A stretch of DNA of 64,000 nucleotides from Anthoceros angustus (taxonomy: Eukaryota > Streptophyta > Anthocerotopsida > Anthocerotales > Anthocerotaceae), in NCBI GenBank assembly GCA_010909165.1, contig MU008153.1, positions 248,001 through 312,000 on the forward strand, written 5' to 3'. The notes under the pieces are model-generated. The model saw only the letters and a list, made by a program, of their open reading frames with translations. It was not told the origin of the DNA and did not search any database. Positions 33,380-45,425 of this stretch are shown piece after piece. Within the stretch, counting starts at the first letter, position 1. Each line of letters begins with the position of its first letter. The position numbers were made by a program, and so were the translations under genes.

Positions 33380-33878
33380 TCGCGTCTGGCCGCAACAACT
33401 AGAGGGACTGGCCGCCCTAGAGGCGACCAAGACACGAGTGGCTGAACAGGGCGCCATTGCTGCACAGTGCAGAGGAAGCTGGCGACTCTGAGAGCCGCTA
33501 TGGGAGCACCCTCACGCCGTGCTACCCTACCAGAACCTGTGAGTCAGTTCTCTCGTGCATCATATGACGCCCGCAGGTGCGAACGAGGTGAGTTTCACTA
33601 CGCTTCCGGGGAATCACATCCTCCAGCACCGCCCAAGTTTCCTGAGCCCAAAGGTATCCTGTCAGAAACAAGGATTGTGACCCTTGGCTCGGCCCGGTGG
33701 CCTGATAGCCCTATCTGGTATAGATGTACAGATCGTGGCTGAAAATGGTTCGTGTCCGAGTAGAAGCGCGGTTTTGTCGACCATGTTGTCGGCTACTACA
33801 ATAAGTTGCTTTCCTTGTTTGTGTCTTTTCTTGTTGCCTCTTTTCATGTGAGCACAACTGTTTCAGGTTGCCCCCTTT

Positions 33879-33950
33879 GCTACCATGACAACGTATCCGA
33901 GGCCCGACTGCGTGTCGACATCACCGCATAGTCGAGTCGGTATACATCCA
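33879..33950. repeat. Displaced copy of 34598-34672
   Basis: CTACCATGACAACGTATCCG through TCGAGTCGGTATACATCC occurs at both places with a two-base difference. The copy at 34598 lies at the RNase H part of pol, so the left one is a secondary insertion in the 3' spacer. Confidence 0.9.
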
Positions 33951-34239
33951 CTCAAGAGCGGGTCGAGGAGGAAGAGAGCCTAGAGACCAAGGACAGAGTG
34001 TCCTATCAGGGGAGAAAGGCCAGGAATTCCCCACGTTCTGGAGAAACGTTCTCATCCAAGACTGACAGTCCTGCTTCATGGGAGAAGATTTCAGACTCAT
34101 CTCCTTCTGTCAGCATGGGTTCTCTTAGGTCTCCGATCCATTTTAGTAGCAGTGATCCAGATGACGCAATATGGGTGCACCTAGCATAGCTAGGGTTTGT
34201 TAGATGTGGCCTCTGGGTGGCCTTCATGGCTGCCCATGC

Positions 34240-37200
34240 CAAGACTTTTCATGTGTCATTGTGAACATCCTGCGAGGGCCTTAGTGAGCAGATCTGCTGG
34301 TTTTCTTGGTTGGTACATATTCCGGCATAATCATCACGACTTGATAAGGTCCACGATGAAGTGATACTCCACCTCCACGTGTTTTGTGCGAGAGTGGAAT
34401 CTTGGATTTTGTGCCAAGTTCATTGATCCACGATTGTCGGTCTTAATTGTGAGTACAGGTTGGAAGTGGCGGCCTAGTTCCTTAAACATCAGCTTGCACC
34501 AAGCTATCTCCTTGGCTGCTGCTGTGAGAACACGGTATTCGGCCTCGGTGCTAGATGTAGCAACGGAGGCTGCTCTTCGGACCAGATTGGTCCGCTGCTA
34601 CCATGACAACGTATCCGAGGCCCGACTGCGTGTGTCGACATCACCGCATAGTCGAGTCGGTATACATCCGACTCTAGTGGCACACGAGAATGTATCGAAC
34701 TTAATTCCAATGTTAGATGTTCCTTTCAAATACCTGACGACTCTCTTAACTCCTGTCCAATGTGTTTGTCCAGGGTTGTCAAGATATTGTGAGAGTACAC
34801 TTGTGGTGTAGGCCACATCAGGTCGTGTTGTGTTGGCTGCATAGATTAGTTTGCCAATGCCCTTCCTGTAAGGGACTGACCTCATCTCGTCCTTCTCTTT
34901 CTGTGTTTCAGGGCTCATGGACTTGCTAAACTTCAGTCCACAAGGTAAAGGGGTAGCTGCTGGTTTTGCATCCTTCAAGCCAAGCTGTTCTGCACATTCA
35001 AGTAAATAGCGAGGTTGAATAAGAGAGATGGATCTGTTCTTCCTATCTCTTTGAATTAGGACTCCCAGGCAGCTTTGTAGAGCACCGAGGTTCGTCATTT
35101 CAAACTTGGTAGCTAACAGCTTGTTAGTTCTGGTGATGAATGTGGGGCTATTGCAGGAAAGGATCAGGTCATCCACGTAAACTGCCAAGTAGCAGACCAC
35201 ATCACTGGATCTGTAAACATACAAGCTGCTGTCTGAAACACATTTTATGAAACCCAATGCTCGCAGCTCTTCGTCCAGGACAGCATTCCACTCAAGAGCT
35301 GATTGTTTCAGCCCGTACAGAGTCTTTATAAGGCGTAAGACATGGTCTTCCTTGCCCTTCACTTCGTATCCTGTTGGCTGCTGCATATAGATTTCCGTGT
35401 CAAGCTTGCCATGTAAAAGCATCTTAACGTCAAACATGTCTAACTCGTAGTCGATGTCTTTGCCGGGCCGCAGTTGTGCGGAAAGTGGCGGCTTCATAAC
35501 AGGAGCATATGTCTCGAAGTAATCAAGACCAGGCACTTGTGAAAAGCCACGAGCTACAAGTCGTGCTTTGTATTTGTCGAAGGTGCCGTCTGCCTTCACC
35601 TTTAGTTTAAACACCCACTTGCAGGATACCACCTTTCGTCCAGGAGGTAACTTAGCAAGTTCCCATGTTCCATTTTTGATCAAAGAGTCATACTCAGATT
35701 GGATAGCCTTCTTCCACTCAGCAACATCAGGACGGCTAAGAGCTTCTTCGTAGGACTGAGGTTCAATGGCCAGTCCCGAGAAGTTCTTTGCATGTTGGTT
35801 CTGAAAGTCTGATTTGGTAATAATCGGTGCCGTCTTTCTCTTGCGGGATAACGGCGCTCGGGTTGTGGAGGACAGTTGCAAGGGCTGTTCATGTTCACCC
35901 TCTTCATCCATCGGGAGGATCGGACGTGCATCCTCGTCGAATCTGGATGGGGATCGGTGAAAGGTCGGTGGAGGATCCGTGCAGATCTGGAGGAGGTTGG
36001 TCTTGCAAGTCAACAAAATTTTCAGCATCGGTGCCAAGTCCCTCCTGCTCATCATTTCTTTGTTCTTCCCCCTGCAGCAACCGCCTCAGTCGAGATCGGG
36101 AAAAGTCATGTATCGGTAATAATCGGTGCCGTCTTTCTCTTGCGGGATAACGGCGCTCGGGTTGTGGAGGCCGGACAGTTGCAAGGCTGTTCATGTTCAC
36201 CCTCTTCATCCATCGGGAGGATCGGCGCAGCATCCTCGTCGAATCTGGATGGGGATCGGTGAAAGGTCGGTGGAGGATCCGCACAATGACCTGGAGGAGG
36301 TTGGTCTTGCAAGTCAACAAAATTTTCAGCATCTGGTGCCAAGTCCTGCTCCTGCTCGTCTATGTTCTCATCATTTTGCTGTTCTTCCCCCCTTGCAGGA
36401 GCAACCGCCTCAGGTGCGAGATCAGGAAAAACAGTGATGTCAGGCAGGGCAGAGAGATCAACATCCTTCTCAGTGGGAATAGCTCCCACTAGCTGCCAAG
36501 TCCGACCTTCATCAAAGGTCACACTGCGTGCATAGACCACCTTGTTCTGAGGTACGTCGTAGAGCTTGTAAGCCTTGATACCTTCAGTATATCCTATCAT
36601 TAGGAACTTCTTGGCTTTAGCAGCTAACTTGGGTCTCTTGGCCTTAGGAATGAAGGCGTATGCCACACACCAAGGTCCGAAGATGTAGGATTGCTGGCTT
36701 CACGCCATAAAAGGCTTCATAGGGGTCATCCTAGCACAGCTTGTAGGCAATCATTGCGTAGATACGGTATCATAAGGGCTTGACCCGATGGGAAAGAGGC
36801 GGGGAGGCTTGATGAAGCATAGATGATACCATCTCCTGGCGTCAGTTCAAGCGCTCGGCAACACCATTTTCTTTGCGTATAAACAAGTAAGTTGTCTGCC
36901 AATGCCCTCGTCCTTGCAAAAAGCCTGGAATTCGTTTGATGTGAATTCTCCGCCATTGTCTGAACGTAGGGTCTTCAGCTGTTTGCCTGTCCATCTCTCT
37001 GCAAGCTTCATATACTCTTTAAGCAGAGAGAAACATTCACTTTTAGCTTTCAAGATGTAAGCAATGACAAATCTCGTCTTGTAATGCAGAATGTAAGGAA
37101 ATATCGCCTCCTCGATGGAGGCGTGAAAGTGGCCCACATATGTCAGTGTGCACGAGTTCAAGAACTTCAGAAGCTCTGTGAGGAGCCTTGTTCTTGAAGG

Positions 37201-38720
37201 CTGCCTGATGGCGTTTTGACAGCACACAAGCTTCACATAGAGGTAAGGGTGGCAAGTTGCCAATCTTCCCGTCACCATACAGGTCACTTACAGCTAGTTT
37301 TTGCAACTTGGCGCTGTGAGGATGACCTAATCTAGCATGCCATAACATGGCCTTTGCTTCCTGCTTTTCAGTTATATCTGAAGACTTGGAAGCCAAATGG
37401 GCTGTGGCAGTGCTAATGTGAGTGTGCAACCGAAACAGGTCAGTGTCTAACGACCCATAGGCTAGGATCTTACGATGATCAAAAGCATCTAAGACCCTAC
37501 ATTCAGTTGGAGTGAACAGTGTATGAGTACTATTGTCAAAATTCATTTTCCTAACAGAAATTAGGTTCCTGGTCATTTCAGGCACGTGGAACACATCTAT
37601 GAGTAGAAGTGTAATGCACGAGGGAGCTTGGCATCACCTGGACACACAAGCCTGTTATCGTCACCTAGGTAAACAAATCTGTCTTGTACTAACCTGTATG
37701 TGACGAATGCGTTTCTGTCGAAACAGATGTGCGCTGTTGCACCTATATCAAGGAACCACTCTAGTATGGCTTTGCCTTGAGTATTCATTGACAGACATGT
37801 GGGATTAGTAAAAGGATGAGTAAACTCCCTGGTCCCTACTATTAGGGCTGCAGATGAGCCTTGTTTTGTCACCACAACGTGTGTCTGAGAAGTGGAGTTG
37901 CCCTCCTTGCGAGGTACTCGGGCTTCTTTCGACTCACATTTGGCACGTGGCACTTTCCAGCCTTCTTGATTTCTTCGTGTAGAAGCTCCTTGCAGCACCG
38001 AGGTATTCTTTACCTCACGAGTTGGGTTTCTTACTTTTCCTTTGTTGTTAGTGTACAAAGCTTGCTTTACAGTCGTTTGAATTGTCCTCTTTGACTTCCT
38101 CTTGAAGGAGAGATCCCACAAGTTACGCAAAGTCGGTTTGGGGAGAGTGACACTGCGGCTTTAGCTATCTTTTGCCCTTGCAGCTGCGAAGTGTTGTAGG
38201 AGGTCACAGTGTAACCATGATTACAGGAGGCTCATCATGAAGTGCGGGATAAGTCTTTGGATCCTTTACACTTTCCTGTGCAGCACTTTCGAACTTCGAG
38301 ATAAGGGTTCTGAAAACTGACAGATGTTTTTCAATAGAATCTCCTTCTTTCATTCTCAAGTTTTGTATATTTCGAAGTGCTGCCATCTGAGTTGTGTCAT
38401 CTGTTCCAGCGTACAGGTCCTGAAGCCGCGTCCATATCTCAGCTGAGGTTATGCAACCAGAGGTCTGTCTCAACATATCAGTCGTCAGACCACTCCGGAT
38501 AAGGTATTGTGCAGCTTCATCCTTTATTGTCCAGGTATCTATAACCTTACGCTCGATGATTGGAGTACTGTGGAACTTCTCTTTCCCGCTGGCCCATGCC
38601 CATAACTGTTTATTTTGTAATGCTCCACGCATTCTAATGACCCAAATGTCATAGTCTGCCCCCCCAAATCTATCCTTCTCCCTAAATCCCTCTCCCGCTA
38701 GATTAGCGTGTCACCCATGT
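34240..38720 (-). pseudogene. Gag-pol polyprotein of copia element 3, frameshifted
   Basis: Order from right to left: Gag near 38200-38700 (GGADYDIWVIRMRGAL, then TTQMAALRNIQNLRMKEGDS); protease near 37740 (WFLDIGATAHI; usual DSG is DIG). GAG-pre-integrase follows near 37320 (LWHARLGHPHS, with CEACVLSKRH) and integrase near 36960 (LRSDNGGEFTS). The integrase tail is near 36590 (KKFLMIGYTEGIKAYKLYD). Reverse transcriptase lies at 34700-35700 (CKWVFKLKVKADGTF, KARLVARGFSQ, AVYVDDLILS) and RNase H at 34240-34700 (KHVEVEYHFIVD). The YVDD core is intact and the reverse-transcriptase frame is open for about 485 codons, but frameshifts separate it from gag and integrase. Confidence 0.88.
35819..36410. 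repeat. About 298-base tandem duplication inside pol of element 3
   Basis: AATAATCGGTGCCGTCTTTC begins both copies, near 35819 and 36117. Both run through CATCGGGAGGATCGG and GGTCTTGCAAGTCAACAAAA. The duplicated part is the Pro/Glu-rich linker between integrase and reverse transcriptase; the right copy is longer and probably the original. Confidence 0.9.
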
Positions 38721-38920
38721 CTAAGGCTGTTAGCCCTCCTCACGGTGAGGATATTATGGATAAGCGCTAATGCACTGTCTAACACCTTGCTGCAGTTAAC
38801 GGTGGAGGATTTAGGGTTTATCGAATGCAACTAATGCATCGGCAGAGGCTGCATGACCCACCTTTCACACGAGGTAGGATAGGCTCAGTGCTGGGACCTT
38901 AGTAGGATGACCGTCGCCTA

Positions 38921-39307
38921 TCAACTTCTTGATTCTCGGGTTCCTAATCTCCCGGTATTGAATGAGTAGGTCAAACAAGATGGACATGAATTTGGATATT
39001 CAAATGTGTGGTGCTTGTTAGATTTAGCTGCATGCTTACATGCTGTGCCCCTAATCACAGGGTTAGCAAGGAGAGCAGGTCTCAACAAAGTAAGCAGCTT
39101 GAAATCTAGATGCCCAATCTTATCCAGCAGCGAACGTAAGTCCTCAGAAACACCAGCAATTTTGTGACTGATGTTTTCAAAGCGTCTATCTACATAACGC
39201 GCATGAGCTTCTAGCCTGGAACTTATCTGTGAAATGCTGGTATGTGGTGTGATGTTTGTGGTTAGGAAACCCCTAGGATTACCATTACCATCAAAAGCTC
39301 TTTGCAC
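38921..39307 (-). CDS. Leader ORF between primer site and gag of element 3
   Basis: A 128-residue frame lies upstream of gag on the sense strand of the element. It has a helical, heptad-like middle (ISQISSRLEAHARYVDRRFE and DLRSLLDKIGHLDFKLLTLL) and a Cys/His-containing tail (HTFEYPNSCPSC). Copia elements normally have no ORF here. It may be a gag N-terminal extension in another frame, a captured piece, or chance. Confidence 0.3.
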   Translation of the reverse strand: MQRAFDGNGNPRGFLTTNITPHTSISQISSRLEAHARYVDRRFENISHKIAGVSEDLRSLLDKIGHLDFKLLTLLRPALLANPVIRGTACKHAAKSNKHHTFEYPNSCPSCLTYSFNTGRLGTRESRS

Positions 39308-39909
39308 GCACGGGAAGTTATGTGGATTCCTTGGTGGAGGGACAAAGACCGGATGTTGCTGATCCGGGAAGAGAGTTTCAATCAGTTGAGCGACTCCCTT
39401 ACTTCAAGCGCCGGGCGGTTGATTGTGGGTGCGGGCAGCCCATTACATCACAAATTGATGTAGGCGCTGCGTTCTTCTCCTAAGCAGCTCCTTGTGCGCC
39501 CAATCCCTATGTTGATTTCGAGGTGCTCGAAGGGATTCGCCATTCCTGCTTGCCCATCCTCAAAATTGGCCATTCATTTGGCGGATCTTTTGTGTTTATA
39601 AAATTTCCAAGAAACATATTGTGTTATTCTATATGATTTTATATGAAAATCGCCACTGGTCGTTCTAGCGTGCACGGTGTCGATTGCTGCGACAATCGGC
39701 AGCGGATCGTTAGATCGACTCCTAGAAATGCAGAAATTTCTATATGAAAATCAAGAAAACAAATTGAAAATATTTTCTTGAAACATTTTCTTGATTTCTT
39801 ATTAGAAACTTATTTTCTAATAAAGAAAACAACACAAAAGCATGTTTATGCACATCTTCATGTGCACAATTTAATGTGCATTCGTATGAATGCAATCTAC
39901 ACCTAGTTC

Positions 39910-39921
39910 GGCTCGATACCA
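39910..39921 (-). other. Primer-binding site of copia element 3
   Basis: On the minus strand TGGTATCGAGCC follows the 5' LTR directly. It differs from the usual TGGTATCAGAGC primer site by about one deleted base and fits initiator methionine tRNA. Confidence 0.75.
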
Positions 39922-40169
39922 TACGAAATATGGAATTGGTGCAGATCAATTATGTATTGAGTAAAAACATTGTATATTAAACATACATTTGAAAGAAAAT
40001 CAACTAGACTTAATCTAGAAAATGAAAAGGCATGACCTTTAGTCTAAAAGACGTAACCCTAGCGAAAGGGTAAGCAGCTAGACATTAAAAAGTATACGCG
40101 TACACACTATCTATAGATATGGACATAACGAAACCCTAAATAATGACTCAACACTTCGTCTTCCTTTAC
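39922..40169 (-). repeat. 5' LTR of copia element 3
   Basis: Partner of 32769-33010; the two are almost identical over about 245 bases, so the insertion is fairly young compared with element 1. Confidence 0.9.
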
Positions 40170-40174
40170 TGTCT

Positions 40175-41265
40175 CACAAGCATTGTTTATGATTTCCCAC
40201 ATGCAATTGCAACATGATTGTAACAAGGAGCCCTCTCTCTCTCCCCTATTATCCTCCCCTCTGTATTACACCCTCTTTGGAGAACTACTAGTTGATGTTT
40301 CATCGTGCCCTCTTCATTACACCCTCTCTTGACAACTATTTGTTTATGTTGCCCACACTAGAACATCCATGTGACATGGACCAGCAACTCTCACATTTTC
40401 CTCCTACCTCATAACTTTACCATTGCTTTATCAATGTTTTTGCTTGACCATAAATATTCATGAGTTGAAGGCTAATTTCTTTCAGTCTTCACTCTGCAAA
40501 GTATCATTAAATACACTTAAATTAGTATCTAATAGGCCTCTCTGGAGCTAGCCTCATAGACTTAAATTAATTAATCACTTAAATTAATTAATCGGACATT
40601 GCAAATCAATGACCTCTTGAGTCTTGACACGGACCACCTATTGGGATACGGTACTCAAGGACAAGTTCAGCAACGGAAACAAGAGGGGGTAGGCTTGGAA
40701 GCTTGCTCGTTGGCCAGTAGCACATACAAACTTATAGCACAACGAAAGGTGGTTAGATAGCCGGAGGGCAATGCCCTGCTATTCCATAGCCTTTGATTTA
40801 CAGAAAATGAGCCGGCTCTTATGGTTCCTAGCTAGCGCAATTCCCCAACACACATTGAATTGTTGGCAGCTGCACAACGCTTAATGCTCCACCTCACACC
40901 AAAGAAAACATATTCTATGCTAGCCTGTACATACATGGACCCTTCTTACTCACAATGTGGGGCCTTGTCATAACTTCCTTCATTTGGAAATACGTAACAA
41001 TCCCTATATATATAGTTAACTCATAATCTTCGAGATTATGTAACCCAAGGGCTATCTATATACATATAGTTAACTCATAATCTTCGAGATTTTGTCAAGC
41101 CCAATGGCTATATATGTATACAGTGTTTTGCGCAACAACAGTGGTATTTGTCAACTATACCATGAGTGGTACTATGATACACCAAGGATTATATTGAGTC
41201 TACTTGTCCATTATATTTGCCCGCTCACCAAGTTCCAAGCCACCACCGCCAAATTAGGATCATAC
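40175..41265. other. Upstream region of laccase gene
   Basis: No supported coding sequence. A near-identical duplication (TATATAGTTAACTCATAATC and TTCGAGATT) occurs at about 41010-41035 and 41066-41092, just before the gene; each copy has a TATA-like TATATATA or TATATACATATA before it. This may be a doubled core promoter. Confidence 0.45.
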
Positions 41266-44150
41266 ATGGCGAGAGAAATGGCATTGCAATTCATGCTTAA
41301 GCTTGCAATTGCTGGTGTTGTTGTGGTCGTGTGCCTCGGTTTACAAGCGTCGGCTAACATCACATATAAGGACGAAGGCCCGTACCAGGTGGACAAGGGG
41401 CGCAAAGGAGCGGAACCCATCACCCACTACTTTGATTTTAAAGTTAGTAAGCACTCCATGTGGATCATTTGGGAACTCTTCTTTTTTAGCAGAATTTAAG
41501 ATTTTTATATAGATATATTGAAATTTATCATTTCGGAACTCTGCGATTATGGATGTATATTATGGTCTTGAAATGCATATTTCAATCTCGACCTTACCAG
41601 CTCACCTCACAAATTCATCCCAAGAGTTTGTACGTCTGGAGAAAGATAATGCATGTAGGAATGAATGTCAATGAACTCAAGTGGTGCATGCCTACCAACA
41701 GGTGCAGTACGCGAATGTGACCCGGCTGTGTCATACCAAGCCGCTTGTCACCATCAACGGCCAATTCCCTGGCCCTCCCATCTACATTCGGGAGGACGAC
41801 AGAGTTGTCATCAAAGTGACCAACGAGGTTTCGTATAACGTCACGCTGCACTGGTACCGAGCCTTCATGACCACTTGTCGTAATGCCACAACTTTGGAAT
41901 TCAATTCAAGCTTGAGAAATTGTTTGAGCCTGGCTGATCTTGGAAGCTGAGGCTGATCTTGCGCAAATTCATACATATCACTGCAGGCATGGAATAAGGC
42001 AGGTGCTGCAGAACTGGCAAGATGGTCCTGCGTACATTACGCAGTGCCCGATCCAGACAGGTGGTTCCTTCACTTACAACTTCGTCGTAGACCACAAACA
42101 ACGGGGAACCGTGTGGTGAGTTCCATTACCTTGATATTATCTTCGACAAATTTTGTCGACTCTCACAGGAATGCTTAGATCGACGTGTGAGTGTGAACCC
42201 TAAACCCTAGTAGGTACTAGATGGATCATCTGCATTCCTAGTTTGCAAGGCCTTACGAAGTTCTATTGCTTCTTTCCTGGAACACCTTACATCGGCAGCC
42301 GTCCTACTTTAGATTTGGAAGTTCTTGTTGAAGAGTCATCTGGATTTGTGTGTCGACCTTGAGATGTTGAGCAGCAAATGATGTCGAATTCGTCTACAGG
42401 TACCACGCTCACATCACATGGCTGCGAGCTAGCCTGTACGGAGCATTCATCATCCTTCCAAAGAAATGGGTTCCCTACCCATTTCCCAAACCTGACGGCG
42501 AGCAAGTTATCCTGTTCGGTATGCTCATGGCTTCCGCCCATCACCAATTGCAGGATGCAAATTCTGTCCCCTCGAGCTCAAGGCTCACGCTGATCATGAA
42601 TGGTCTTTCCCCTGGCAGGAGAATGGTGGAACACCAACTATGAAGACGTGGCAGCTGCAGCCATCAGAAGAGGAGCTGGTTACAACATCTCAGACGCCCT
42701 CTTATTGAACGGCCAGCCCGGGGATCTCTACAGCTGCTCATCCTCTGGTACGTACCAAATACTCTTGGAATGGATTTATCTTTCTTGGAATTAGCCCACA
42801 ACTGTGGCGGCATATCGTGGATCATGGCAGAAACGACGGTTGTGCAAGTGGAGTATGGAAAGACATACCTGCTACGATTGATCAACTCCGCTCTCAACTT
42901 CGAGCAATACTTCGGCATCTACAACCACAACCTGACGGTGGTGGAAGCCGACGGGAAGTACACCAAGCAGCTGCAATCATCCATGGTTCTGCTGACACCA
43001 GGCCAGTCCATGAACGTGCTGGTGAAAGCCAATCAGGCAGGAGGAGGAAGGTTCTACATTGCGACCAGCGTGTGGTCTCCGGCTCCTGCGGGAATCGTCC
43101 GCTTTCCCACTATATCGGCCACAGGCATCCTGGAGTACGTGAAGCCCAAGACCAGTCCGAGCAAGGGGTTGGCGAATTCCCAGCTTCCCGTCTTCCCTGC
43201 GCACAACGACAGCGCCTGGGCCTTGAATTTTGACGACAAGATCAGAGCCCTGGCCAGCGAAGAGTACCCGATCACCGTGCCCAAGAACATCAGCCCCGGG
43301 AAAGACCTATTGTTTACGGTGGGATACAACCTGCAACCCTGCAATGTCACGGACGGATGTGGATTCCACAATGGCACTGCCAAGCTGGTCACCAGCATTA
43401 ACAACATCACATTCGTGGAGCCTGAGAGGTCTATTCTTGAGGTACAATTAAGCTTCTTCCACCTTCAGATTCGGTGACTCTTGCAAGGAATCGTTACGAT
43501 GAATTCATGCATGTGGTTTTGCTGCTATGAATTACAACAGGCCTACTTTAACCAGATGGACAACGTCTACACACCGGACTTCCCTGATGACCCGCCCTTC
43601 TTCTACGACTTCACAGGAACTGTTGTGCCCACCAACCTGCAGGGGCTGAGGGGGACCAGGCTGAACGTTATACCATTTGGGTCTGAGGTACAGCTGGTAT
43701 TTCAAAACACAAATTTGATTTTCTTTGAGAGCCATCCTTTCCATTTGCATGGTTTCAACTTCTACATCGTGGGCTCTGGATTTGGTACCTTCAACGCCAT
43801 CGAGGACCCCAAAAATTTCAACCTCCATGACCCGCCTCTCCGCAACACGGCTGCCATCCCTGCTGGTGGATGGACTGCCGTTCGATGGAGAGCAGACAAC
43901 CCCGGTACAGATTTACTTAACACTCTCATCAATTTGAGCCTGCACTTGCCTTCACGTTATTCATGTTAGATGTGCATAATTTCCTCCGATTAACCACATT
44001 GTTTGTGCAAGTACTGTAGGTGTCTGGTTCATGCACTGCCATCTGGAGATCCATACCTCTTGGGGCATGGCTATGGCCTTCATCGTTCAAAATGGACATG
44101 GGCCTCTTCAAACTCTGCCTCCTCCCCCGCCTGGAATGCCCAAGTGTTGA
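41266..44150 (+). CDS. Laccase (multicopper oxidase)
   Basis: Secreted p-diphenol:oxygen oxidoreductase that oxidises phenolics such as monolignols in the cell wall. Eight exons: 41266-41442, 41702-41853, 41987-42115, 42400-42518, 42619-42747, 42831-43441, 43541-43904, 44020-44150; total 604 codons (603 residues). Signal peptide at the N-terminus ([19 protein letters not shown]). Copper ligands are all visible: HWHGIRQ (about 109; completed across intron 2), [11 protein letters not shown] (about 153; across intron 3), [11 protein letters not shown] (about 503) and [16 protein letters not shown] (about 566). The end [10 protein letters not shown] is typical of plant laccases, and a standard laccase is 550-600 residues. 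The methionine after the last His motif sits at the usual axial position. Many N-glycosylation sites (NVT, NIS, NIT) are present. Confidence 0.93.
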
Positions 44151-44590
44151 TCCCAGTTTGATATTTATCCGTGGTTATCGATCCCAAGTGGTAATTGCCG
44201 AGCTGAGAGAGGCGTATTGAGCGTATCAATCAAGACGCTGATGACTTCACGTTAATATTGTTCCCCACCTTCGAGGCAATTTATAATTGTAGTTCAGTGT
44301 AGTTTTTAATGTATTTCCTAGAAATTTCTATTAAGTTTTTTTGGGCTGAATTTTTATTTATTGAAAATTTAATTTCGTATTTCCACCAAAAACTACTATT
44401 GCCAAAGCTTCGTATTTCATTCTTCCCGAGCTTTGTATCTCTTAATTCTTTATTGTTGCCGAGGTCAACTGTCCACATCTGTGTAACTTAAAATAATAAG
44501 AGTATTTATCTTGTTCACGTTGTTAAAGTTAGAATTCAAGGTAGAATTCAAGGATGCTCTGGTGACATTGGAGATGACCAAGGGCATAAT
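44151..44590. other. 3' flank of laccase, AT-rich
   Basis: No gene; 44280-44520 is AT-rich and may include the polyadenylation region. Confidence 0.4.
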
Positions 44591-44953
44591 GCACAGCTGC
44601 TCTTTGGGCATCTAAAAGGAAGACTTTGTATGAGATACCATATTGCAAGAGGTACCTGCAAGATAATAGGAAGTGGTATGGTACCCACAGGTGCTCCTTC
44701 ACGACTAGAGTCAAAACCCACTCACGACATCCATCCTGCCAGCTAGCATTCAATCCGAAAGCAAGGGTAGCTGCAGCTTGTAAATGAAGAACATTGTGGA
44801 TATTTCCAACTGTGGTACACTGCAAACTTTATTACTAGTGCCAACATGAACCTGAGGTTGACAAAAGTTTAGAATACCTTGCAATTTTCTATGGCTAGCA
44901 ATTTTGAAGGAACACCAAATGTAGCCATATCCTCTGAACAATATGTGCAACAT
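44590..44953 (-). pseudogene. Inverted, decayed copy of TMEM120-like exons 7-8
   Basis: Read on the minus strand, this aligns with 48500-48830 of the TMEM120-like gene. TTGCAAGGTATT corresponds to the exon 7 end and donor (GGCAAGGTATT). CAGTGTACC and ATGTTC.T.ATTTACA match intron 7, GGATGTCGT matches exon 8, and TATCTTGCAGGT.CCTCTTGC matches the end of exon 8 and its donor, followed by GGTATC.C.TACAAAGTCTT. Because introns are present it is a genomic fragment, not a retrocopy. Frames are broken. Confidence 0.7.
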
Positions 44954-45049
44954 GTGTTCTTGTAGTCTTTTGTCCTTGTACTATTCTATTTGAACAAGAT
45001 GTGCTCTAATCTCTTTTGTGCTACAGGGTACCCAACTACTTATACGAAC

Positions 45050-45425
45050 TTTATATTTGCAAGTGAAGTAGATAACTACCTCAGACATAAAATATACAAA
45101 AACTATGTAAAGTAGATAACTATCCGCTGTTGACATCTTGGACATAAGATATAGATTGGCCAGTGAAGTCTATAACAATCAATTGCTTATATCTTGGACA
45201 TAAAATATAAGTAGATAGCCTCTTTTATGCTGTTGAAGATGTAAGCACATGGGATGTAGATTGGTAAGTGAAGTAGATAGCCTGTTTTACGCTGCCGAAG
45301 ATGTAAGCACTTGAGATATATATAGATTTGCAAGTGAAGTAGATAGCCTCTTTTACGTTGCCAAAGATGTAAGCACATGAGATATATATAGATTGGCAAG
45401 TGAAGTAGATAACCTGTGGCAACCG
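45050..45425. repeat. Tandem array of 62-68 base units
   Basis: Units share AAGTGAAGTAGATAGCCT, then TTTTACG.TGCC.AAGATGTAAGCAC and GAGATATATATAGATT. Three clear copies lie at about 45200-45415; more decayed ones extend left to about 45050. Confidence 0.85.

Larger units (their letters stand above)
32764..40174 (-). mobile_element. Ty1/copia LTR retrotransposon (element 3), near full length
   Basis: Two LTRs (32769-33010 and about 39922-40169) flank gag-pol on the minus strand, and TGTCT lies directly outside both ends (32764-32768 and 40170-40174), a 5-base target duplication. Inside the right LTR the minus strand reads TGGTATCGAGCC, a primer site for initiator Met tRNA. Inside the left LTR it reads AAGTGGGA, a purine tract. 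LTR ends are GTAAAGG...TTTCGT, not TG...CA. Pol is broken by frameshifts and a ~298-base internal duplication. An additional leader ORF and about 1.2 kb between pol and the purine tract are unusual for copia. Confidence 0.85.
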
